Assembly: GCA_046154645.1 (NCBI GenBank) | Contig: JBJXDZ010000122.1 | Coordinates: forward strand, 124,001 to 188,000 | Length of the DNA: 64,000 bases | Source of the DNA: Ga0077555 sp046154645 | Lineage (GTDB): Bacteria > Pseudomonadota > Alphaproteobacteria > Rhizobiales > Hyphomicrobiaceae | Direction of reading: 5' to 3' | Part shown: one piece after another, positions 1-8,870 of the stretch | How positions within the stretch are numbered: the first letter of the stretch is position 1 | Layout of the letters: every line of letters begins with the position of its first letter | Notes under the pieces: model-generated | The model's input: only the letters and a program-made list of their open reading frames with translations | Databases searched by the model: none | Told to the model about the DNA's origin: nothing | Translations under genes and position numbers: made by a program

Positions 1-66
1 GGCGAACCGATTCCTGCCGAACATGGCGTTCCGGTATTGCGTCATGTCGTCGCCAAGGTCGCATGA
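1..66 (+). CDS. HicB-like antitoxin, C-terminal fragment (5' end outside window)
   Basis: An open frame runs from base 1 to a TGA at 64-66 and encodes a 21-residue tail beginning GEPIPAEHG. The GEPIP element close to the end is typical of HicB antitoxins, and the stop overlaps the next gene's start in an ATGA arrangement, which fits a hicB-hicA pair in antitoxin-first order. HicB normally binds and blocks the HicA mRNA interferase and represses its own operon. Too little is present to see the HicB fold or any DNA-binding domain, so the call rests on the tail motif and the neighbour. Confidence 0.6.
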   Translation, partial: GEPIPAEHGVPVLRHVVAKVA

Positions 67-293
67 CCAGGCTGCCCGATGTCACTGGCGCGAGGGTGGT
101 GCGGGCGCTCGAACGCGCGGGATTTGTGGTCGTACGCGTGAGTGGCAGCCATCATCGTCTCGTCCACCCAAATGATCCCACCAAGGCGACGACAGTACCT
201 GTGCACGGCACCAAATCACTTCGCAAAGGCACACTGCGCAACATCCTGAACCAATCCGGAGTGACGGTTGAGCAGCTGATCGCGTTGCTCTGA
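63..293 (+). CDS. hicA: HicA-type mRNA interferase toxin (YcfA family)
   Basis: A 76-residue protein of the usual HicA size. It has the small dsRNA-binding-like fold pattern: an N-terminal helix followed by GFVVVRVSGSHHRLVHP, where His30 in the G-S-H-H element corresponds to the family's catalytic histidine, and a C-terminal KGTLRNILNQSGVT helix. HicA toxins cleave mRNA and stop translation until HicB is made. The start codon overlaps the stop of the partial upstream HicB frame, so the two are translationally coupled. The gene looks intact. A hairpin at 329-351 separates it from the dehydratase downstream. Confidence 0.88.
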   Translation: MTRLPDVTGARVVRALERAGFVVVRVSGSHHRLVHPNDPTKATTVPVHGTKSLRKGTLRNILNQSGVTVEQLIALL

Positions 294-328
294 CTGGGCA
301 CCCATGCCCCAAGACCCCGTGGTCAAGT

Positions 329-351
329 CCATCCTTAGTCCTTAAGGATGG
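329..351 (+). terminator. Hairpin between hicA and the dehydratase gene
   Basis: A perfect 9-bp stem (CCATCCTTA at 329-337 pairing with TAAGGATGG at 343-351) closes a 5-base loop. A G-rich run follows instead of a U-tract, so this is a terminator-like structure rather than a textbook intrinsic terminator. It sits 36 bases after the hicA stop. Confidence 0.4.
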
Positions 352-450
352 GGGCGGGGGAAACATCCTCCGACGAGGGACGGGGACGTGCCGAAAGCAC
401 ATGGGTTCGTCAAGGGTCCCAGCTCGCGCAGCGATCGAGGCGGCACAGAC

Positions 451-2217
451 ATGGCGAAGAAAACAACGAACGGCAGCAGCAAGTCCGGCAACGGCGGCGG
501 GGCCAAGGACAGCGCGCAACCGCACAAGAAAGGCTTCCTGCGCGGGCTGCAGAACTATGGCGACGCTGATTTCTCGATCTACATGCGCCGTGCCTTTGCC
601 AAGTCCATGGGCTACTCGGCCGATGAGCTGTCGCGCCCGATCATCGGCATCGCCGACACGTTCTCGAAGTTCAACCCCTGCCATCGCCATTTCCCGGAAC
701 TCGTTGAGGCTGTGAAGCGCGGCATCGCGGCAGCCGGCGGGCTCGCTCTCGAATTCCCCACGATCTCGCTGCATGAATCCACGCTTGCGCCGAATTCGAT
801 GAAGTTCCGCAACCTCATGGCCATGGACACCGAGGAGATGATCCGCGCCCAGCCCATGGACGCCGTGGTCATGCTTGGCGCGTGCGACAAAACCGTACCG
901 GCGCAACTGATGGGGGCGGCCAGCGCCAACAAGCCCGCCATCCAGCTCATCGGTGGGCCTCAAATGACCGGCCGCTACAAGGAGCACCGGGTCGGGGCCT
1001 GCACCGATTGCCGCAAGTTCTGGGTCGAATATCGGGCTGGACGCATCAACAAGGCTGAGATCGAGACCATCGAAGGCCGCCTCGTCACCACCGCTGGCTC
1101 CTGCGCCGTGATGGGGACAGCCTCGACCATGGCGGCCATCGCCGAAGCCCTCGGCATGACCTTGCCCGGCACGGCCGCTATTCCTGCCGTCCACGCCGAT
1201 CGCATCCGCGCCGCCGAAGCGTCGGGTGCTGCCGCCGTGCGCATGGCGCGCGCCAACCTGACGCCGGACAAGATCATCACGCAGAAGGCCATCGACAACG
1301 CCACGCGCGTGCTGCTGGCGCTGGGCGGGTCGACCAACGGCGTCATCCATCTGGCAGCCATCGCCGGCCGCGTCGGCGTTAAGCTCGATCTCAAGCGCTT
1401 CAACGAGCTCTCCGACACCACGCCCGTGCTCGCCGCCGTCAAGCCCGTCGGCAACGAGTTCTACATGGAGGATTTCTACGCCGCGGGCGGCATCGGCGCC
1501 GTGTTGCGCGAGTTGAAGCCCCTGCTCCACCTCGATTGCATGACCGTCACCGGCGAAACGATCGGTGAACGCCTCGCCGCCGAAGCAGACGCCTGGGTCG
1601 ACCGCCGCGTCATCAAGTCGGCCAAGGACCCCGTTGAAGCCCAGGGTGGTCTCGTCGCCCTGTTCGGCTCGCTCGCCCCGGATGGTGCCATCATCAAGCG
1701 TTCAGCCGCCGACCCCAAGCTCTTTGAGAAAACGGCTCGCGCCGTGGTCTTCTCCTCCCTCGCCGACATGTCCGAGCGGGTCGACAGCCCCGACCTCGAC
1801 GTCACCGCCGACGACATCCTGATCCTGCAGAATGCCGGCCCGCGCGCCGCCGGCATGCCGGAAGCCGGATTCCTGCCGATCCCGAAGAAGCTCCTCGCCC
1901 AAGGCGTGAAGGACATGGTGCGCATGTCGGACGCCCGCATGTCCGGCACGGCTTACGGCACCATCGTGTTGCATGTGGCGCCTGAAGCGGCGGCTGGTGG
2001 CCCCCTCGCCCTGGTCAAGACCGGCGACAAGATCCGCCTGTCGGTGAAGGAGCACCGGCTGGATCTGCTCGTCGACGCAGCCGAACTCGCCAAGCGCCGC
2101 ACTGAATGGGCCAAAATCACGCAGGACATGGGCACCCGCGGCTACGACCGCCTGTTCCGCACCAGCGTGCTGCAGGCGCCTGACGGTTGCGATTTCGAGT
2201 TTCTGCGCAAAGTCTGA
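451..2217 (+). CDS. IlvD/Edd family dehydratase (sugar-acid / dihydroxy-acid dehydratase)
   Basis: A 588-residue protein of the IlvD/Edd family, which removes water from 2,3-dihydroxy acids or aldonic acids using an Fe-S cluster. The cluster cysteines are visible: NPCHRH (about residue 77), GACDKT (about 145) and AGSCAVMG (about 218). Asp and Lys of CDKT and the TASTMA helix are also family marks. The sequence resembles the arabinonate/other aldonate dehydratase branch more than biosynthetic IlvD, but the substrate cannot be fixed by eye. A GTG at 388 with a good Shine-Dalgarno (GAGGGA at 375-380) would add 21 non-conserved residues; I prefer ATG 451. The gene lies 170 bases upstream of a peptide-type ABC operon on the same strand. 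Confidence 0.88.
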   Translation: MAKKTTNGSSKSGNGGGAKDSAQPHKKGFLRGLQNYGDADFSIYMRRAFAKSMGYSADELSRPIIGIADTFSKFNPCHRHFPELVEAVKRGIAAAGGLALEFPTISLHESTLAPNSMKFRNLMAMDTEEMIRAQPMDAVVMLGACDKTVPAQLMGAASANKPAIQLIGGPQMTGRYKEHRVGACTDCRKFWVEYRAGRINKAEIETIEGRLVTTAGSCAVMGTASTMAAIAEALGMTLPGTAAIPAVHADRIRAAEASGAAAVRMARANLTPDKIITQKAIDNATRVLLALGGSTNGVIHLAAIAGRVGVKLDLKRFNELSDTTPVLAAVKPVGNEFYMEDFYAAGGIGAVLRELKPLLHLDCMTVTGETIGERLAAEADAWVDRRVIKSAKDPVEAQGGLVALFGSLAPDGAIIKRSAADPKLFEKTARAVVFSSLADMSERVDSPDLDVTADDILILQNAGPRAAGMPEAGFLPIPKKLLAQGVKDMVRMSDARMSGTAYGTIVLHVAPEAAAGGPLALVKTGDKIRLSVKEHRLDLLVDAAELAKRRTEWAKITQDMGTRGYDRLFRTSVLQAPDGCDFEFLRKV

Positions 2218-2294
2218 CGCATGCCGCACCCGGGAATTGGAGCTAGCGTTCGCCATAGAAAGACAAATTGCCCCGCTAGGCTTGCTCTGACCCG

Positions 2295-2315
2295 GTTCCT
2301 TGTTTAGCAAGGGAC
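2295..2315 (+). terminator. Short hairpin between dehydratase and ABC operon
   Basis: GTTCCTTG (2295-2302) pairs with CAAGGGAC (2308-2315) around a TTTAG loop, with one T-G wobble. No U-tract follows, so it may be a weak terminator, an mRNA structure, or chance. The rest of the 170-base gap holds no gene; the strong Shine-Dalgarno GGGAGGA for the ATPase is at 2374-2380. Confidence 0.3.
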
Positions 2316-2387
2316 GGGATAAGGAGACCCTGGGACAGCGCCGCTTCGCGCCTGAACCTGGAGGCAAGGCTTAGGGAGGAGTTTGCG

Positions 2388-4466
2388 GTGCAGCATAGTC
2401 TGTCAACGCCTGATGCTGCGCATGTGGCGTCACCTGCTGCTGCAGCAACGGCCGTCGCGGCTCAGAAGCCGGTGCTCGAGATCGAGGATCTGCACGTCCA
2501 CTTCGTGACGTCGCACGGCACGGTGCGCGCCGTCGAGGGCGTCAGCTACAAGGTGCATCCCGGCGAGATGGTCGCCATCGTCGGTGAATCCGGTTCCGGC
2601 AAGTCGGTTTCCGCGCTGGCCGTCATGCGCCTCCTGCCGCCCAACACCGCCCGCATCATCCGTGGCAAGATCCTGTTCGACGGCCAATCTCTGCTCGATT
2701 TCAACGAGGAGCAGATGCGCCAGGTGCGCGGCCGCCATGTCTCCATGATCTTCCAGGAACCGATGACGTCGCTCAACCCGGTCTTGAGCATCGGCCTCCA
2801 GATCAAGGAGCCGCTGCTCATTCACATGGGAATGAGCGAAGAAGAAGCGACCGCCCGCGCCATCGAACTGCTGACGCTGGTTGGCATCACCGATCCCGGC
2901 AGCCGGCTCGCGCAATATCCGCACCAGTTGTCGGGCGGCATGCGCCAGCGCGTCATGATCGCCATCGGCCTCGCCTGCAATCCCAAGCTGTTGATCGCCG
3001 ACGAGCCGACCACCGCACTCGACGTCACCATCCAGGCCCAGATTCTCGAGTTGATGAAGGATCTGTCGCGCCGCCTCGGCATCGCCGTCATCATCATCAC
3101 GCACAATCTCGGCATCGTCGCCCGCTACGCCGATCGGGTGAATGTGATGTACGCCGCCCGCATCGTCGAAAGCGGCAAAGCGGAAGCTGTGTTTGGCCGC
3201 CCGTTGCACCCTTATGCCCGCGGCTTGCTCACCGCCGTGCCGCGTCTCGATCGTGGCCGTGCCGCCAAGCTCTCGACCATCGACGGCGCCCCGCCCAATC
3301 TGCTCAACCCGCCGGAAGGCTGCCGCTTCCGTCCGCGCTGCCGGTTTGCCTATGACGCCTGCGCGCACGTTCCAGCCTTCGCCGAGGTTGAGCCCGGCCA
3401 CTTCGCCGCCTGCCACCGTACGCCTGAGATCGAGATCCTCGACGCCGACACACAGAAGGCGACCGTCTTGCGCGGCGCACTCGTCGACGCGGCCAACGCC
3501 GGCACCATGCTCGACATCAAGAAGGCCAGCAAATTCTTCCCCGTCGGCGGCGGCCTGTTCAGTGGCCCGGCCAAGCTCGTGCGCGCCGTCAACGAAGTCT
3601 CGTTGACCGTGCGGGCCGGCGAAACTGTCGGGCTGGTCGGTGAATCTGGTTGCGGAAAATCGACGCTTGGCCGCCTCGTCCTGCGCCTCGAGGATCCGAC
3701 CGCCGGCGAGATCATTTTCGACGGCAAGGACTTGGCCCCGCTCGGCCGCCGCCAGATGACCGACGTGCGCAAGAAGATGCAGGTGATCTTCCAGGATCCC
3801 TACTCATCGCTCAACCCGCGCATGACCTGCGGGCAAATCATCGCCGAGCCGATGCATGTCCACAACATTCGGCCCAAGGAGGAAATCGAGCCGCGGGTCG
3901 CCGAGTTGCTGCAGCTGGTGGGCCTCTTCCCTTACATGGCGCTGCGCTATCCCCATGAGCTCTCAGGCGGCCAGCGCCAGCGCGTCGGCATCGCCCGCGC
4001 GCTCGCCGTCGAGCCAAAAGTGATCGTGTGCGACGAGGCGGTATCTGCCCTCGACGTGTCGATCCAGGGCCAGGTCATCAATCTGCTGGAGGACCTGCAG
4101 CAGAAGCTCAAACTCACGTACCTGTTCATCGCCCACGATCTGGCCGTGGTGCGCCACATCTCGACGCGCGTCGCCGTGATGTATCTCGGCCGCATCGTCG
4201 AATTCGCGGATTCGGATGAGCTGTTCGCCAACCCTAAGCATCCCTACACGCAGGCCCTGCTGGCCGCCGCCCCTGTGCCCGATCCGGTGATCGAGCGCAC
4301 GCGGCCACGCACCATCATCAAGGGTGAGTTGCCAAGCCCACTCAATCCGCCCTCGGGCTGCGTGTTCCATCCGCGCTGCCCGAAGATGACCGAGGAGTGC
4401 AAGAAAGCCGTGCCGCCTCAACGCGAGGTCGCGCCCGGGCATATGGCGGCTTGCATCCACGTTTGA
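2388..4466 (+). CDS. Fused dipeptide/oligopeptide ABC transporter ATPase (DppD-DppF / GsiA type)
   Basis: A 692-residue protein with two complete ABC ATPase halves, equivalent to DppD plus DppF in one chain as in GsiA. Half one has Walker A GESGSGKS, signature LSGGMRQR and Walker B LLIADEPTT; half two has GESGCGKS, LSGGQRQR and VIVCDEAVS (the usual EP is EA here). Each half ends in an oligopeptide-transporter C-terminal extension with a Cys pattern such as CRFRPRC or CVFHPRC. The start is GTG, chosen because GGGAGGA sits 7 bases upstream. It powers uptake through the permeases at 7856-9782 and is first in the operon, 56 bases ahead of the first binding protein. Fusion of the two ATPases is known in this family but is not the commonest form. 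Confidence 0.95.
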   Translation: MQHSLSTPDAAHVASPAAAATAVAAQKPVLEIEDLHVHFVTSHGTVRAVEGVSYKVHPGEMVAIVGESGSGKSVSALAVMRLLPPNTARIIRGKILFDGQSLLDFNEEQMRQVRGRHVSMIFQEPMTSLNPVLSIGLQIKEPLLIHMGMSEEEATARAIELLTLVGITDPGSRLAQYPHQLSGGMRQRVMIAIGLACNPKLLIADEPTTALDVTIQAQILELMKDLSRRLGIAVIIITHNLGIVARYADRVNVMYAARIVESGKAEAVFGRPLHPYARGLLTAVPRLDRGRAAKLSTIDGAPPNLLNPPEGCRFRPRCRFAYDACAHVPAFAEVEPGHFAACHRTPEIEILDADTQKATVLRGALVDAANAGTMLDIKKASKFFPVGGGLFSGPAKLVRAVNEVSLTVRAGETVGLVGESGCGKSTLGRLVLRLEDPTAGEIIFDGKDLAPLGRRQMTDVRKKMQVIFQDPYSSLNPRMTCGQIIAEPMHVHNIRPKEEIEPRVAELLQLVGLFPYMALRYPHELSGGQRQRVGIARALAVEPKVIVCDEAVSALDVSIQGQVINLLEDLQQKLKLTYLFIAHDLAVVRHISTRVAVMYLGRIVEFADSDELFANPKHPYTQALLAAAPVPDPVIERTRPRTIIKGELPSPLNPPSGCVFHPRCPKMTEECKKAVPPQREVAPGHMAACIHV

Positions 4467-4522
4467 GGCGCGACAGCGCCACGCCTCTGCAAGACCCACG
4501 CGCCGTTCGAAGGAGAACCCAC

Positions 4523-6106
4523 ATGCGTCCGAGACACTTGAGTTTGGCTTTAGCCACCGTGCTGGCTGGCGCCATGACACTGCCGGTCATGGCCCAGACC
4601 CCGAAAAAAGGCGGCATCCTGAACTTCGCCGTCGTCGCCGAGTTGCCGACCAGCGATTGCCACGCGGCGACCACCTTCGCCATGGTGCATCCGGTGGCGC
4701 CGCAGTATTCGACCCTGCTGAAGTTCGACGGTCCGCACGACAACAACAAGATCGTCGGCGATCTCGCGGAGAGCTGGGAGGTGTCGAAGGACGGCCTCAC
4801 CTACACCTTCAAGCTGCGCAAGGACGTCAAGTTCCATGACGGCTCGGACTTCACGTCCGCCGACATCAAAGCCACCTACGACCGCATCCGCAATCCACCG
4901 GATGGCGTCGTCTCCGCCCGCAAGGCTCTGCATCAGGCCATCGACACCATCGAGACGCCGGACGCCCATACCGTCATCTTCAAGCTGAAGGTGGTGGACA
5001 TGTCGCTGCAGCTGCAGTTCGCCTCGCCCTTCAATTGCGTCTACAGCGCCGCCGCCTTGGCCAAGGATCAGCAGTATCCAGCCAAGAAGCCGATGGGCAC
5101 CGGTGCGTTCGAGTTCGTCGAATACGTCAAGGGCTCGCACTGGGTCGGCAAGCGGTTCGACAAGTACTTCCTGAAGGATCGCCCCTATCTCGATGGCTTC
5201 AAGGCCTACATCGTCAAGGGCACGGCGGTGGTCTCCGGCATCCAGGGCGGTCAGTTCGACGCCGAATTCCGCGGCCGCTCGCCGGCCGAGCGTGATCAGC
5301 TGGTCAGCGCCATGAAGGACAACCTCGTCGTGGTCGAAGGCCCTTGGATCACGAACATCAACTTCGTCGTCAACAATGAGAAGAAGCCGTTCGATGACGT
5401 GCGTGTGCGCCAGGCTCTCACGCTGGCCATTGATCGTTGGGGTGGCAGCGCGGCGCTGGGCAAGATCTCGCTGATCAAGGGTGTCAGCGGCACCTTCCGC
5501 CCCGGCGCCTCGTGGTCAATCCCCGAGTCTGAGCTGGAGAAGATCCCCGGCTATTGGCGCGATATCGAGAAGTCCCGTGCCGAGGCCCGTCGCCTACTCA
5601 AGGAAGCTGGCCACGAGAACCTGAAGGTGCGCTTCCTCAACCGGCAGCTCGGCCAACCGTTCCAGCCAGCCGGCATCTACGCCGTCGACCAGTGGCGCCG
5701 CGTCGGCATCCAGGCCGAGCATCAGGAGCTCGAGACCAAGATCTACTTCGACAACCTGGCCAAAGGTGACTTCGACGTTGCCGTCAACAATATCTCGGAC
5801 TTCGCTGACGATCCTTCGGCGCAGTTCAACACCCTGCTCAGCAACAAGCTGTCGGGCGTGCCCTACTCGCGCCACAGCGACGACAGGCTCGACGAGTTGT
5901 TCATTGCCCAGGGCCGCGAAGTTGACCCGGCCAAGCGCATGGCCATGGTCAACGAGTTCGAGAAGCGCGTGCTGACGCAGGCCTACTCGTTCCCACTGCT
6001 CTGGTATCAGCGCATCGTCGCCAACCACAAGAAGGTCAAGGGCTGGCACCTGCAACCGAGCCACTTCGCCGGCCAGACGCTGGTCGACGTCTGGCTTGAC
6101 CAATAA
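4523..6106 (+). CDS. ABC transporter substrate-binding protein, family 5 (peptide/opine type), copy 1
   Basis: A 527-residue periplasmic binding protein of the SBP_bac_5 class (DppA/OppA-like). The N-terminus is a Sec signal peptide ending LPVMAQ before TPKKGG. The family core is clear: LAESWEVSKDGLTYTFKLRKDVKFHDG as a diagnostic block (around residues 80-110), then VRQALTLAIDR. The start ATG has AGGAGA six bases upstream. It binds the substrate and delivers it to the permeases encoded downstream. It is followed after 79 bases by a paralogue that shares most motifs in order and length, so the two arose by tandem duplication. The substrate may be a peptide, opine, or other amine-bearing compound. 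Confidence 0.93.
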   Translation: MRPRHLSLALATVLAGAMTLPVMAQTPKKGGILNFAVVAELPTSDCHAATTFAMVHPVAPQYSTLLKFDGPHDNNKIVGDLAESWEVSKDGLTYTFKLRKDVKFHDGSDFTSADIKATYDRIRNPPDGVVSARKALHQAIDTIETPDAHTVIFKLKVVDMSLQLQFASPFNCVYSAAALAKDQQYPAKKPMGTGAFEFVEYVKGSHWVGKRFDKYFLKDRPYLDGFKAYIVKGTAVVSGIQGGQFDAEFRGRSPAERDQLVSAMKDNLVVVEGPWITNINFVVNNEKKPFDDVRVRQALTLAIDRWGGSAALGKISLIKGVSGTFRPGASWSIPESELEKIPGYWRDIEKSRAEARRLLKEAGHENLKVRFLNRQLGQPFQPAGIYAVDQWRRVGIQAEHQELETKIYFDNLAKGDFDVAVNNISDFADDPSAQFNTLLSNKLSGVPYSRHSDDRLDELFIAQGREVDPAKRMAMVNEFEKRVLTQAYSFPLLWYQRIVANHKKVKGWHLQPSHFAGQTLVDVWLDQ

Positions 6107-6185
6107 ACCTCCAGCACTCGCGCCGCGCGGCCGTGTCACCTGTCGCGCGGCGGTTCAAAAATGACTTCAGGGAGACGATCCGAAA

Positions 6186-7766
6186 ATGCAGTTCGTCAAA
6201 TATGCCGGGGCCGCCGTAGCGCTGATGGCGATCGCCACCGCACCGTCACTGGCACAGACTCCGAAAAAGGGCGGTATCATGAATTTCGGCGTGGTCGCCG
6301 AGCCGCCGACTATCGACTGCCATGCCGTGTCGACATTTGCCTTCGCACATCCTGGACGGGCACACTATTCGACGCTGCTCAAGTTCAAAGGCAACTACGA
6401 CGCTCTCAAGATTGTCGGCGACCTGGCAGAGAGCTGGGAAATGGCCAGCGACGGCCTCACCTACACGTTCAAGCTGCGCAAGAACGTCAAGTTCCATGAC
6501 GGCGCGCCGATGACGGCCGAGGACGTCAAGGCCAGCTACGATCGTATCGTCAACCCGCCAGCCGGCGTGGTCTCGGTGCGCCGCTCGCTACATGCCGACA
6601 TCAAAGACATCGAGACACCCGACGCGCACACCGTCGTCTTCAAGATGAAGCAGGCCAATGCGTCAATGCTGACGCACTTCGCCTCGCCCTGGAACTGCAT
6701 CTACCGCGCTGCCAAGCTCAAGGAAGACCCGCAGTTTCCCGCCAAGACCGTGCTTGGCACCGGCGCCTTCGAGTTCGTCGAGTACAAGAAGGGCGAGGTC
6801 TGGGTAGCCAAGCGGTTTGACGGCTACTTCATTCCCGACCGGCCCTATCTGGACGGCTATAAGGCTTTCTTCGTGAAGTCCAACGCCGTGTCGACCGGGA
6901 TCATCGGCGGCCAGTTCGATGCCGAGTTCCGAGGCCGCACGCCGAAAGAGCGCGACCAGATCGTCGAGGCCATGAAGGACAACGCCGTCGTCGTCGAAGG
7001 ACCGTGGGTGACCAACCTCCTGTTCACCTTCAATACCGAGAAGAAGCCCTTCGACGATATCCGCGTCCGACAGGCCCTGACCCTGGCCATCGATCGCTGG
7101 GGCCAGGCTGCCAACCTCGCGAAGATTTCGTCGCTGAAGTACGTCTCGGGAATGTTCCGGCCGGGCTATGACTATGGCCTGCCAGAGTCGGAGCTCGTCA
7201 AGCTGCCCGGTTTCAGCAAGGACATTGCCAAATCGCGTGAGCAGGCGAAAAAGCTGCTGGCGGAAGCCGGCGTACCAAATCTCAAGGTGAAGCTCGTCAA
7301 CCGCAATGTCGCCGAGCCCTACACCCCCGGCGGCATCTTCCTCATCGATCAATGGAAGCGCATTGGTGTCGAGGCTGAGCACTCGCAGCTCGAGACCAAG
7401 CTCTTCTTCGATGCTATGAAGGACGGCAACTTCGACGTGCTGATCGAGTTCATCTCCGACTTCGCAGATGACCCCTCGGCCCAGTTCGACAAGTTCCTCA
7501 CGCCCGCCAAGTCGTCGCAGTCGGCGTCCCGGCACAAGGACACCCTGCTCGATGAGCTGTTCGACAAGCAGGCCGGTGCCGTCGATCCCGCCGCGCGCAA
7601 GAAGCTGGTCAACCAGTTCGAGATCCACGGCCTGACGCAAGCCTACTCGGCGCCAATCCTGTGGTGGCAGCGCATCATCGTGCACCACAAGAAGATCAAA
7701 GGCTGGGAGCTGCATCCGAGCCACTTCACGGCGCATGACTACGTCGACGTCTGGCTCGACCAGTAA
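6186..7766 (+). CDS. ABC transporter substrate-binding protein, family 5, copy 2
   Basis: A 526-residue paralogue of the preceding gene, with the same signal-peptide style (ending PSLAQ before TPKKGG) and the same blocks, for example LAESWEMASDGLTYTFKL and VRQALTLAIDRWG. The copies differ through the middle and C-terminal lobes, where ligand contacts normally lie, so they may widen the substrate range of one transporter. GGAGA lies ten bases before the ATG. The gene is inside the same plus-strand operon, 89 bases ahead of the first permease. No break or frameshift is seen. Confidence 0.93.
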   Translation: MQFVKYAGAAVALMAIATAPSLAQTPKKGGIMNFGVVAEPPTIDCHAVSTFAFAHPGRAHYSTLLKFKGNYDALKIVGDLAESWEMASDGLTYTFKLRKNVKFHDGAPMTAEDVKASYDRIVNPPAGVVSVRRSLHADIKDIETPDAHTVVFKMKQANASMLTHFASPWNCIYRAAKLKEDPQFPAKTVLGTGAFEFVEYKKGEVWVAKRFDGYFIPDRPYLDGYKAFFVKSNAVSTGIIGGQFDAEFRGRTPKERDQIVEAMKDNAVVVEGPWVTNLLFTFNTEKKPFDDIRVRQALTLAIDRWGQAANLAKISSLKYVSGMFRPGYDYGLPESELVKLPGFSKDIAKSREQAKKLLAEAGVPNLKVKLVNRNVAEPYTPGGIFLIDQWKRIGVEAEHSQLETKLFFDAMKDGNFDVLIEFISDFADDPSAQFDKFLTPAKSSQSASRHKDTLLDELFDKQAGAVDPAARKKLVNQFEIHGLTQAYSAPILWWQRIIVHHKKIKGWELHPSHFTAHDYVDVWLDQ

Positions 7767-7855
7767 GGCCTCCCCGGAGCGGGGCGGCAGATGTTGCCCC
7801 GCTCTCCCACACCTATGGCGACCCACGTCCTTCACCGGCGTATGTGAGAGAACCC

Positions 7856-8809
7856 ATGCTTGGCTATATCCTCCGCCGACTTCTGCTCGTGATCCCGACG
7901 CTGGTTGGCGTGGCGGTCGCCGTGTTCTTCCTGATCCGCGTCATGCCCGGCGATGTCGTGGTGGTGAAACTGCGGGCGGATGGCGCAGCCGTCACCGAAG
8001 AGGCGATCGAGCAGGAGCGCAAGCGCCTTGGCCTCGACAAGCCGATGGTGGTGCAGTTCGCCGACTACATGTGGGGCCTCGCCCGTCTCGATCTCGGCAA
8101 GTCGCTGTGGACGGGTGAATCGGTCGGCAAGGAGATTGCCCAGCGCTTCCCCGTGTCGCTGCAGGTGTCGATCATGGCCACCCTGATCGCCGTCATCATC
8201 GCGGTGCCGCTTGGAACCCTGTCGGCCGTCTACCGGGATACCTGGATCGACAACTTCATACGCATTCTCTCCGTTTCAGGATTGGCCATTCCGGGCTTCT
8301 GGCTGGGCATGCTCATCATTCTGGGTCTGCTCGCGTTTTTCAATTGGCTGCCCAAAATCGGCTACGTCTCGATTTTCGAGGATCCTATCACCAATCTCTC
8401 GGCGTTGATCTGGCCGGCGCTCTCAGTCGGCTACCGCTATGCCGCCGTGGTGACGCGCATGATGCGATCGGCCCTCCTTGAGGTGATGCGCGAAGACTAC
8501 ATTCGCACCGCGCGCGCCAAGGGCGTCTACCAGAAGCTGGTGGTGTCCCGCCATGCGGTGCGTAACGCGCTGCTGCCCGTCGTCACCGTCATCGGCCTCG
8601 AGTTCGCCTTCCTCATTGGCGGTCTCGTCGTCACCGAGCAGGTGTTCAATCTCAATGGCATCGGCAAGCTGTTCGTGGATGCGGCCGCCCGCGGCGACTT
8701 CACGCTGATCCAGGGTCTCGTCATCCTGATCGCCACCATCTTCGTGCTCGTCAATCTCGTCGTCGATGTGCTCTACGCCTTCCTCGATCCACGTATCCGC
8801 CTCAACTGA
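7856..8809 (+). CDS. ABC transporter permease, DppB/GsiC type
   Basis: A 317-residue inner-membrane permease. It opens with the family's typical MLGYILRRLLLVIPTLVGV helix and continues with the extracytoplasmic loop containing RVMPGD and about five further helices. The EAA-type loop that docks on the ATPase is seen around REDYIRTARAKGV. The ATG at 7856 is preferred over a GTG at 7844 because the protein then starts directly at the conserved first helix and GAGAG precedes it. It pairs with the DppC-type permease 61 bases downstream to form the channel. Confidence 0.95.
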   Translation: MLGYILRRLLLVIPTLVGVAVAVFFLIRVMPGDVVVVKLRADGAAVTEEAIEQERKRLGLDKPMVVQFADYMWGLARLDLGKSLWTGESVGKEIAQRFPVSLQVSIMATLIAVIIAVPLGTLSAVYRDTWIDNFIRILSVSGLAIPGFWLGMLIILGLLAFFNWLPKIGYVSIFEDPITNLSALIWPALSVGYRYAAVVTRMMRSALLEVMREDYIRTARAKGVYQKLVVSRHAVRNALLPVVTVIGLEFAFLIGGLVVTEQVFNLNGIGKLFVDAAARGDFTLIQGLVILIATIFVLVNLVVDVLYAFLDPRIRLN

Positions 8810-8870
8810 ACGTCCAGAACCTCGCACCACTCAAGCTCTGTCCCATTCCGCCATCCAAGGCAGGCACCCC

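Noticed and set aside
82..1530. 482-residue minus-strand open frame opposite the IlvD/Edd gene
   Set aside because: GC-rich third codon positions of the plus-strand gene create long antisense frames; the product has no family motif and is rich in His, Gly and Arg.
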